A DNA stretch of 15,038 nucleotides from CAZTJA01 sp964613745 (GTDB lineage: Bacteria > Desulfobacterota > Desulfomonilia > Desulfomonilales > Desulfomonilaceae): the NCBI GenBank assembly GCA_964613745.1, contig CAZTJA010000078.1:1-15038 (forward strand), written 5' to 3'. Position numbers and translations under genes: made by a program. This document shows, piece by piece, positions 1-5,737 of the stretch; positions within the stretch are counted from its first letter, which is position 1, and each line of letters begins with the position of its first letter. The notes beneath the pieces are model-generated. The model was not told the DNA's origin, searched no databases, and saw only the letters and a list, made by a program, of their open reading frames with translations.

Positions 1-1220
1 GACATGTTCTGGGACTTGAACGGAGCGACTCTGTAGCCGTCCTGCAGCAGTATTCTCCCCATTGCCGCAGTTAAGACGCTCTTGCCCGCATTCGACGATG
101 TCCCCTGGAACATTATTGCGGGTTTCGGCTTGGACCTGTGCCTTCCGGACCTGTATTCGAAAACCTTTTCCAGCGCTTCCACCATTTTGATGTTTTCGGC
201 TTCAGTTCTCACCGCGAAGCGCAAGAATCTGTTATCCAGTCCAAATATGTTTGTGCATACCCTCACTGCAATCCCATGCTCTTTGAGCATCCTATCCGCA
301 ACCTTGCCGGCCGTAAGATCGGAACGAGTGATCATTGCAAGAAGAAAATTTGCCGACGCGGGGTATGTTTTCAGACCGGGAATGCCGTTCAGCATGGAGG
401 CAAGCTCCGTCCTACATCGGCTCACGTACTCCTTGGTCCGCGCAACATAGTCCATATCCCGCAAAGCCCGCTCCCCGAAAACTTGAGCCAACGTATTCAC
501 GGACCAGGATGGAACCATGTTTCTCAAATCAGTAGCAATCTGCTGATCGCAAAAAACACACCCGACCCTCAAGCCGGGAACGGCATAGATTTTGGTAAGA
601 GATTTGAGCACCACCACGTTTTCCGGTCTGGACGGTATGAACGAATCAAAGCCTTCCACAAAATCACCGAAGGATTCATCTATGATAAAGAAAGTTTCGG
701 AATTCTGTTCTATGAAGGACCTGAGCTTCGCCGGGTTCGCAATCCTTCCCGTCGGGTTGTTAGGATTGCAGATTATTACACCTTCGTCCCCTTCGATTGC
801 AGAAGCTATCTCGTCAAAATCCAGCTCAAAACCGTTCGCTTCCTTATTGAGAATAGGTACGTAATCAGCACCAACAAGATCCAGAGCCGTAAAATAATCG
901 GAATAGGTAGGATGGGGAACGATCCAAGCCAATCTGTCAATGAGCGCAACGAGGTGGTGCAGGAGTTCCGTGGATCCGTTGCCGAATACTATATCGCCTG
1001 GCTCGCAGCCGTATCGCTCCGATGCTGCGGCAATCAATCCGCTGTTCAGAGGATCAGGATAATTTACTATCGACGAAAGCGACGATTCGATTGCCGATCT
1101 GAACCATTCAGGCGGACCCAATGGATTGAGATTAGCTGAAAAATCAAGAATCCGATCGGCAGGTATACCTGAAATCTTAGAAAGGTAATCTAAATTTCCG
1201 CCATGCTGCGGAGTGTACAT
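1..1220 (-). CDS. cobD-cobQ: CobD-CobQ fusion: threonine-phosphate decarboxylase joined to cobyric acid synthase (3' end outside window)
   Basis: The frame is open from an ATG at 1220 to base 1 (406 codons), so the C-terminus lies outside the window. A GGAG lies 6 nt before the ATG. Residues 1 to about 355 read as a PLP-dependent fold-type I decarboxylase of the CobD family: an N-terminal DFSANLNPLGPP, the NPNNPTG aminotransferase motif, and SLTKIYAVPGLRVG with the PLP lysine at about residue 210. By family knowledge CobD makes (R)-1-amino-2-propanol phosphate from threonine phosphate for the corrinoid nucleotide loop. After a short basic linker (about 355-365) the frame continues as the start of CobQ/CbiP: MFQGTSSNAGKS (370-381, P-loop-like) and PFKSQNM at the window edge. 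CobQ amidates adenosylcobyrinic acid diamide to cobyric acid using glutamine and ATP. The fusion is read directly codon by codon; that both halves are active is inference. It is the third gene after the riboswitch, 171 nt downstream of cobT. Confidence 0.9.
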   Translation of the reverse strand, partial: MYTPQHGGNLDYLSKISGIPADRILDFSANLNPLGPPEWFRSAIESSLSSIVNYPDPLNSGLIAAASERYGCEPGDIVFGNGSTELLHHLVALIDRLAWIVPHPTYSDYFTALDLVGADYVPILNKEANGFELDFDEIASAIEGDEGVIICNPNNPTGRIANPAKLRSFIEQNSETFFIIDESFGDFVEGFDSFIPSRPENVVVLKSLTKIYAVPGLRVGCVFCDQQIATDLRNMVPSWSVNTLAQVFGERALRDMDYVARTKEYVSRCRTELASMLNGIPGLKTYPASANFLLAMITRSDLTAGKVADRMLKEHGIAVRVCTNIFGLDNRFLRFAVRTEAENIKMVEALEKVFEYRSGRHRSKPKPAIMFQGTSSNAGKSVLTAAMGRILLQDGYRVAPFKSQNM

Positions 1221-1242
1221 CAATAACTCCAATAATCTTTAA

Positions 1243-1258
1243 TCCTGCGAAAGCAGGA
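1243..1258. repeat. lone REP-like palindrome between cobT and cobD-cobQ
   Basis: TCCTGC-GAAA-GCAGGA forms a 6-bp stem with a 4-nt loop. On the minus strand it reads ATTCCTGCTTTCGCAGGA, which resembles the short palindromic repeats often scattered between genes in Deltaproteobacteria. Only one copy is seen here and no T-run follows it, so it does not look like a terminator. The rest of the 1221-1391 gap shows no convincing gene. Confidence 0.45.
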
Positions 1259-1391
1259 ATATACTCTCTTGCCTTCCCTTCCGGCCTGCATTCAAAGCAA
1301 AAAATCCAAAGCCAAAATGTCGAACCTCGTACCATTGTTCACGAAAGCACAAGGTCGTCCGGCAAAGGTGAATCCAGGCTGATTTTCATTC

Positions 1392-2453
1392 CTAATCAGC
1401 CTTGGAAACCGCGGCTTCCTCAAATGTCGCTGTCTTCGTCATAACCATTACGGCCGCATCCAAAAGCGGCATCGCCATAGCTGCTCCGGTGCCCTCTCCA
1501 AGCCTCAAATCGAGGTCCAAAAGCGGTTCCTTTTTTAAGTAGCTCAATGCCGCCCTATGCCCCTGTTCCACGCTCCTATGACCTGGGATCATGAAAGCAG
1601 CGGCCTTGGGACATAGCTCATGAGCAATCAGAGCCCCGGCGGTGGAAATAAATCCGTCTATCACAACGGGCTTACGGTTGGCCGCAGCCCCGAGTATAAA
1701 TCCCGCTATCCCACCGATCTCAAATCCACCGACTTTGGCTAAAATCTCCAGTGGCTGGGATCGGTCCGGCTGGTTCAGCTCCAGTATCTTTGTGATTATG
1801 TCGCATTTACTCGCAAACTGGTCATCGTCTATGCCTGTACCCCTGCCTGTGACGGAAGCGCAGGGCAGACCCGTTATTACCGAAGTGATCGCACTGCTCG
1901 CTGTGGTATTGCCGATACCCATATCGCCGGTTGCCATCACGTCATACCGGCCGGCAAGCTCGTCCGCTATTTCTATTCCCGCTTCAATTGACGCGACGGC
2001 CTGCTGGAGTGTCATTGCAGGGCCGATAAACATGTTGGCCGTCCCTGAAGACACTTTCTTGACCCGAAAATTCTCTCGTTCCGTCACATCGCTCAGATCG
2101 CCGGCAACACCCATATCAACCACAACAACGTCGGCGCCGGCCACCCTTGAAACCGCGTTTATCGCCGCACCACCGTTCAAAAAGTTGCGCACCATCTGCA
2201 CGGTGACTTCCTGAGGATACTTACTCACTCCCTCTGCGGCAATTCCGTGGTCTCCTGCAAAGACCGCCACTACTCTCCTCTTCAGGTCGGGAGCCATCGA
2301 ACCGGTGATTCCGGCCAGCTCCAATCCAAGATCCATGATGCGACCCAATGCCCAATGAGGCATCGTCAGTTGATCCAATCGATTCTTGGCGGCCGACTTG
2401 ACCTCATCATTATGTGTCCCGATGCGGTTTATTGTATTTTCAAGCAAGCTCAT
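1392..2453 (-). CDS. cobT: nicotinate-nucleotide--dimethylbenzimidazole phosphoribosyltransferase
   Basis: This 353-aa protein is full length for CobT. The enzyme transfers phosphoribose from nicotinate mononucleotide to the lower base (5,6-dimethylbenzimidazole or another purine/benzimidazole) to give the alpha-riboside phosphate used in B12 nucleotide-loop assembly in the cytoplasm. Visible family signatures are VVAVFAGDHGIAAEGVS near residue 65, the GMGIGNTT-like stretch GDMGIGNTTASSA in the middle, and LGEGTGAAMAMPLLDAA near the C-terminus. The glutamate of GEGTG (about residue 320) corresponds to the catalytic base known in Salmonella CobT. It starts 7 nt after the cobU stop, so the two are surely co-transcribed, with a GGAG about 12 nt before the ATG, inside the end of cobU. 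Which lower base is used cannot be told from this gene. Confidence 0.96.
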   Translation of the reverse strand: MSLLENTINRIGTHNDEVKSAAKNRLDQLTMPHWALGRIMDLGLELAGITGSMAPDLKRRVVAVFAGDHGIAAEGVSKYPQEVTVQMVRNFLNGGAAINAVSRVAGADVVVVDMGVAGDLSDVTERENFRVKKVSSGTANMFIGPAMTLQQAVASIEAGIEIADELAGRYDVMATGDMGIGNTTASSAITSVITGLPCASVTGRGTGIDDDQFASKCDIITKILELNQPDRSQPLEILAKVGGFEIGGIAGFILGAAANRKPVVIDGFISTAGALIAHELCPKAAAFMIPGHRSVEQGHRAALSYLKKEPLLDLDLRLGEGTGAAMAMPLLDAAVMVMTKTATFEEAAVSKAD

Positions 2454-2460
2454 CAGTCTT

Positions 2461-3015
2461 TCAAGCTCCGATCTTTTTACCCTTCAATCGTAGAGGCAGC
2501 CCGCAGGCAACCAGATATACCTCATGAGCAATCGCCGCAATTTCCTGATTACAGCGACCCACCAGGTCCCGGTACTTTCGTGCAATCGGATTATCAGGCA
2601 CGATTCCTGAACCAAGTTCATTTGTAACCATGATAACCGTGCCTTGGATCCCGGAACAAACTTCACCCAATCGGCTGCATTCCGCAGCAACATGTTCTTC
2701 CGTCAGCGTTGCACCATTTTGCTCGGCATAGTACAGAAGATTGTTAATCCAGAGCGTTATACAATCGATTAAATATACTGAACAATTAGGATTCTCTTGG
2801 ATTGCTCTTCCCGGATTGAGCTGCTCTTCAACAGTCGACCAATAGTGAGCCGATCTGGCCTGCCGATGGCGATCGATCCTTTCCTGCATTTCGGCATCCG
2901 TCACCGGACACGTAGCTATAAATAGCCTTTTACCTTGAATTGACTCCGCGAATTCCTGGGCAAAACGACTCTTACCGCTACGACTGCCGCCGGTTACGAG
3001 AATTACACGTGCCAA
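2461..3015 (-). CDS. cobU: adenosylcobinamide kinase / adenosylcobinamide-phosphate guanylyltransferase
   Basis: This 184-aa protein matches the bifunctional CobU/CobP family in length and motifs. It phosphorylates adenosylcobinamide and then transfers GMP to give AdoCbi-GDP, the partner of the CobT product in the final CobS step. Seen in the sequence: the P-loop GGSRSGKS (residues 9-16), RIDRHR with His50 at the position of the guanylylated histidine of Salmonella CobU, the DCITLW stretch in mid-protein, and the highly typical C-terminal block VTNELGSGIVPDNPIARKYR followed by NQEIAAIA and CGLPLRLKG. It is the first gene of the riboswitch-controlled operon; about 85 nt separate it from the leader terminator. 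Confidence 0.96.
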   Translation of the reverse strand: MARVILVTGGSRSGKSRFAQEFAESIQGKRLFIATCPVTDAEMQERIDRHRQARSAHYWSTVEEQLNPGRAIQENPNCSVYLIDCITLWINNLLYYAEQNGATLTEEHVAAECSRLGEVCSGIQGTVIMVTNELGSGIVPDNPIARKYRDLVGRCNQEIAAIAHEVYLVACGLPLRLKGKKIGA

Positions 3016-3100
3016 GAAAAAACTCCGAACATAATCAGTTTTGATGAGGAACGGCTACAGTCGGGCTGAATGGATGGGAAAGAAGATTAAATCGATGGGA

Positions 3101-3133
3101 ATAAAAAATCCTCGAACCATAAGGTCCGAGGAT
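3101..3133 (-). terminator. intrinsic terminator in the cob leader, expression platform of the riboswitch
   Basis: On the minus strand the transcript forms an 11-bp stem, ATCCTCGGACC / GGTTCGAGGAT with one G-U pair and a TTAT loop, followed directly by a U-run (plus-strand A-run 3103-3108). It lies between the cobalamin aptamer and cobU, which fits premature termination when B12 is bound. I did not identify the competing antiterminator pairing. Confidence 0.85.
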
Positions 3134-3188
3134 GCCGTGTTCCATCCCGATAGTGCCGAACTCCCGTTCCGCGAAGAGCCGACATTTA

Positions 3189-3341
3189 CGTCACAAGCAG
3201 GTCTTCTGGCTTCCGGTTCATCCGCCGACTGCCCTTCCCATCTTGCGACAGTGGTAATGCAGTCTTTGTCCCCGGTAACAGCGGCGGGTCCGCAACGGTC
3301 TTGCACCGTTTTCCCTTGAATCCTTACGGATACCCGTGACG
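3189..3341 (-). promoter_or_regulatory. cobalamin riboswitch (B12 element)
   Basis: Read on the minus strand, the segment opens with CGTCAC and closes with GTGACG, giving a perfect 6-bp P1. Inside are the conserved AAGGGAA followed by GGTGC, then GACCCGCCGCTGT, ACCACTGTCGCAAGATGGGA and GGGAAGG, and the B12 box AGCCAGAAGACCTGC at 3197-3211. These blocks are in the standard order of adenosylcobalamin-type aptamers. Its position upstream of cobU-cobT-cobDQ, with a terminator behind it, points to feedback repression of B12 synthesis by transcription attenuation. Two short overlapping ORFs here are spurious. Confidence 0.95.
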
Positions 3342-3363
3342 CGAATTACTCTATTATTGTTGT

Positions 3364-3392
3364 AAACTATCAGGCAACTTTGAGCAAGTCAA
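3364..3392 (-). promoter_or_regulatory. probable sigma70 promoter of the cob operon
   Basis: On the minus strand TTGACT (3392-3387), a 17-nt spacer and TAGTTT (3369-3364) lie just upstream of the riboswitch. Predicted transcription start is near 3357, about 16 nt before P1. The -35 is strong and the -10 is weak. It sits immediately after the ogt stop codon, so the cob operon is likely to have its own promoter. Confidence 0.6.
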
Positions 3393-3401
3393 TTTTTGAA
3401 G

Positions 3402-3887
3402 TCATGAATCTTTTGAAATCCGAACGCCCTCGAGCTCAAGAAGCCTTCTCTTGATTTCCAATCCTGAACTATAACCTCCAAGACCGCCATCCGCATGAAT
3501 CACCCGATGACACGGAATCACTATAGGCAGTACATTTTTGCCGTTCGCAGTTCCCACTGCTCGAGCAGCTCTTTCACAACCAATCTCTGTAGCAATTTCC
3601 CCGTACGATGTAGTTTTACCGTAAGGAATTTTACGCAGCGCGCTCCAGACCTTCTCCGTGAATTGTCCAACTTTGGGAATATGCAATGGGACGGTAAAAG
3701 ACTGGAGTTCGCCGGCAAAATAGAGATCCAATTCTTTGATCAGGCATTCCATTAGACGATTATCATGTAAAGCTTCCGGAAGCTGATGATGAGGAGATAC
3801 AAATGAGATTTCGGATACTCCTACGTCATCGACTTTTAATTCAAGTGTCCCAACGAGAGGCGATTCGTAATAACATGTAGTTTTCAC
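3402..3887 (-). CDS. ogt: methylated-DNA--protein-cysteine methyltransferase
   Basis: The protein removes methyl groups from O6-methylguanine (and O4-methylthymine) in DNA by irreversible transfer to its own cysteine. Visible are the helix-turn-helix region KIPYGKTTSYGEIA with the downstream GCERAARAVGTANGKN, and the active-site motif IPCHRVIHADGGLGGYSSG; the acceptor is the cysteine of PCHR. I chose a GTG start at 3887 (161 aa) because GGAG sits 5 nt before it and the family-like N-terminus KTTCYYESPLVG follows. The frame stays open upstream to ATGs at 3914 and 3956; the latter would overlap the divergent gene start at 3949 and has no ribosome binding site that I can see. Confidence 0.93.
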   Translation of the reverse strand: MKTTCYYESPLVGTLELKVDDVGVSEISFVSPHHQLPEALHDNRLMECLIKELDLYFAGELQSFTVPLHIPKVGQFTEKVWSALRKIPYGKTTSYGEIATEIGCERAARAVGTANGKNVLPIVIPCHRVIHADGGLGGYSSGLEIKRRLLELEGVRISKDS

Positions 3888-3948
3888 GTGAACTCCGATT
3901 CGGCGATTGCTCATGTAAGAAACAATATTACTTTTTTCCAAGAAGCGA

Positions 3949-4863
3949 ATGAACATCCTATCATATCAAACAATTAAAAAGCTGGTCGGTTTTGCCGGCC
4001 CATTTGCCCGCTACACTCTTTTCAAGACAAAAACACCTGTTCTCGCAGGCTTCAAGATAACGAACAAATGCAATCTCAAATGCGCTCACTGCCCCTACTG
4101 GAGGCGAGGGGATCATGATCTTACTTTTGGTCGGGTCATCGAAATCCTGAAAAAACTCAAGTCAATGGGAGTTAAAATCATCATTTTCGAAGGAGGCGAA
4201 CCGCTCCTTTGGCGAAACGGAGCATTTACCATTGACGAAGTACTCGCTGAAGCAAAAAAACTTTTCTTATCGGTTTGCATCACCACAAACGGAACTTTTC
4301 CCTGGAACGATCTGCCGCTGGACAAAGTTTGGGTAAGTCTCGACGGCACTCGTGAAATTCATGATAGCATTCGTGGTCAGGGTATATTTGATAGGGTGAT
4401 GCACAACATCGTCCACTTTGGCCCGAAAAAACTCATGATCAGCACTACGATAAATTCACTCAACAAGCACGATATTCCGGAGATGGTCCGCATGCTCAAA
4501 GGTTTGGTGCAGGGAATCACAATACAATTTCACTATCCATATTCCGGTTTGCCCGATCCTTTGTTCATCACCGTTGAAGAAAGAAAAGCGGTACTGACGG
4601 ACCTTATAAAGCTGAAGAAGGACGGTTATCCGGTTGCTAACAGCGAAACGAGTTTACGACAACTTATGACACCCAAATGGGACTGCATACACGAACTATT
4701 GGCGAATGCAGAACCCGATGGCTCCATTTTTCACGGGTGCTACTTAAAAAACCGAGGCCCCCGAAATTGCGAATTGTGCGGTTTTTCTGCACACAACGAA
4801 ATGTCTCTTGCTTTTCAAGGACATATTGATGCCATACTCACCGGAGCACGAATTTTCTTTTGA
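3949..4863 (+). CDS. radical SAM protein with C-terminal cysteine cluster
   Basis: This 304-aa protein has the radical SAM signature CNLKCAHC (Cys41, 45, 48) that binds a 4Fe-4S cluster and S-adenosylmethionine, followed by EGGEP (81-85) and TTNGT (112-116). A C-terminal set of four cysteines (246, 264, 274, 277, the last two as CELC) could bind an auxiliary cluster, as in SPASM/twitch-type or HpnH-like enzymes; this is inference. The N-terminal about 30 residues carry no export signal. The substrate cannot be inferred. It is transcribed divergently from ogt, with only about 61 nt between the starts, and ends 51 nt before the selenocysteine tRNA. No strong ribosome binding site is seen (AAGAAG before the ATG). 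Confidence 0.85.
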   Translation: MNILSYQTIKKLVGFAGPFARYTLFKTKTPVLAGFKITNKCNLKCAHCPYWRRGDHDLTFGRVIEILKKLKSMGVKIIIFEGGEPLLWRNGAFTIDEVLAEAKKLFLSVCITTNGTFPWNDLPLDKVWVSLDGTREIHDSIRGQGIFDRVMHNIVHFGPKKLMISTTINSLNKHDIPEMVRMLKGLVQGITIQFHYPYSGLPDPLFITVEERKAVLTDLIKLKKDGYPVANSETSLRQLMTPKWDCIHELLANAEPDGSIFHGCYLKNRGPRNCELCGFSAHNEMSLAFQGHIDAILTGARIFF

Positions 4864-4871
4864 CAAAGCTA

Positions 4872-4900
4872 TTCATAAAAAGAGAAATTTGTTTTAAAAT
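4872..4900 (+). promoter_or_regulatory. probable promoter of the selenocysteine tRNA
   Basis: TTCATA (4872-4877), a 17-nt spacer and TAAAAT (4895-4900) place the transcription start at about 4907, 8 nt before the tRNA. The -10 is good and the -35 moderate. A TTGACA at 4860-4865 overlaps the preceding stop codon, but has no -10 at proper distance. Confidence 0.45.
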
Positions 4901-4914
4901 ACGTGGTCACCTTC

Positions 4915-5013
4915 GGAGGTGGTAGAGTCCTGGTGGGCTCCACGGTCTTCAAAACCGTTTAGCAGGGCGCTAATAACGTTCTGGGTGGGTTCGATTCCCA
5001 TGCACCTCCGCCA
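4915..5013 (+). tRNA. selC: tRNA-Sec (UCA anticodon)
   Basis: The 99-nt molecule has the hallmarks of bacterial tRNA-Sec. It has a 6-bp D stem GAGTCC/GGGCTC with a 4-nt loop, the anticodon arm ACGGT-CTTCAAA-ACCGT with anticodon TCA, a long variable arm CAGGGCG/CGTTCTG with two G-U pairs, the T arm GTGGG-TTCGATT-CCCAT, and an encoded GCCA end. It reads UGA as selenocysteine with SelA, SelB and SelD, none of which is in this window. The acceptor stem pairs GGAGGTG with CACCTCC; the eighth pair, normally formed in bacterial tRNA-Sec, would be G-G here. Confidence 0.95.
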
Positions 5014-5340
5014 CCTTTTATCTCTTCAATCGGTACAACCGCGAACCTCAATTGGTGGATAAGTCCTGCGAATACTCAGCCGGTAGTAAAAAATCATCGC
5101 ATACCGGCGCGGGGTCGATGCTTTCATCACATACGAAACCTCACACAAATCTCAATTCCCAAAAAGCAATTCCCCATTGAGGTACCAGGTGCATTTGCTT
5201 TAAACGATCCTTTGTTGAATAATGTATGTAGTTGTAACCGCTGAATTCATAAAATCAGTTGCTTAATTGTACCGGCGGAACCGAATCATTGTTTTTAAGG
5301 AACTTTGCTACTCGAATCAAACACACCAGAGGAGTTAAAC
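5014..5340. other. non-coding interval after selC
   Basis: I see no credible gene on either strand. The 3' end of the tRNA is not duplicated here, so there is no sign of an integrated element at selC. A weak inverted pair CTCAAT/ATTGAG occurs around 5150-5180. The last 15 bases carry the ribosome binding site GAGGAG of the next gene. No clear promoter was found for it. Confidence 0.5.
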
Positions 5341-5706
5341 ATGGAAATTTTTGACCAATGGGCGAAAAACATGGAAAAGATGTGGTCACCTTGGCAGGAC
5401 ATGATGAAGCAATACCAGGGACCGAAGTCAGGTTTTTCCGAAAACGTGAACTGGGATACATGGTTCGCCGCAATGCGCTCGGCATACGACATCAACTTTA
5501 CCTGGCTCCAAACATTTATGGATCAGGGTGAAGAAATGTTCTTCAGAATGTTCAAGGAAGCACCGTTCTATTCGGCCGGTCTGGAACAACAGCTCAGGGA
5601 ATTGTGGAATACCGCAAGAAAAGCCCAGAAGTCACAATCGGAAATCGCTCTGGAAATGTTTTCAAAGATGGAATCGCTTCTGAAGGAAAAGGAAGAAAAC
5701 CGCTAG
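5341..5706 (+). CDS. small tryptophan-rich protein, possibly phasin/PhaE-like
   Basis: This 121-aa protein starts at an ATG preceded by GAGGAG 7 nt upstream; the frame is open a little further upstream, but without a better start. It is rich in Trp, Met and Glu, with a pattern of short amphipathic helices such as FDQWAKNMEKMWSPWQDMMK at the N-terminus, and ends in a charged helix (SKMESLLKEKEENR). There is no signal peptide or membrane segment. The N-terminal W-x-x-x-W pattern recalls PhaE, the non-catalytic subunit of class III polyhydroxyalkanoate synthase, and phasins, but PhaE is much longer. It lies 31 nt before the RNase J gene and is probably co-transcribed with it. Function is not established. 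Confidence 0.75.
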   Translation: MEIFDQWAKNMEKMWSPWQDMMKQYQGPKSGFSENVNWDTWFAAMRSAYDINFTWLQTFMDQGEEMFFRMFKEAPFYSAGLEQQLRELWNTARKAQKSQSEIALEMFSKMESLLKEKEENR

Positions 5707-5737
5707 TGGACGTGGTCTAGGGTCCGCTTTATTCCTC

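Noticed and set aside
138..1139. Long open frame of 333 codons on the plus strand
   Set aside because: It lies fully opposite the CobD-CobQ frame, whose motifs are unmistakable. The plus-strand product is rich in Arg, His and Ile with no recognisable motif.
1221..1391. Possible UGA-selenocysteine reading of a short minus-strand frame after cobT (an MKISLDSPLPDDLVLS-like peptide followed by TGA)
   Set aside because: The continuation runs through the REP-like repeat and shows no known selenoprotein motif; no SECIS-like hairpin directly after the TGA was evident.
1642..2214. 190-codon plus-strand frame
   Set aside because: Antisense shadow of cobT; Ser/Pro/Ile-rich product without features.
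3041..3319. Small frames on both strands in the cob leader
   Set aside because: They overlap the cobalamin riboswitch and terminator, which explain the sequence better.
4915..5340. Possible integrated element at the selenocysteine tRNA
   Set aside because: No integrase gene and no repeat of the tRNA 3' end was found downstream.
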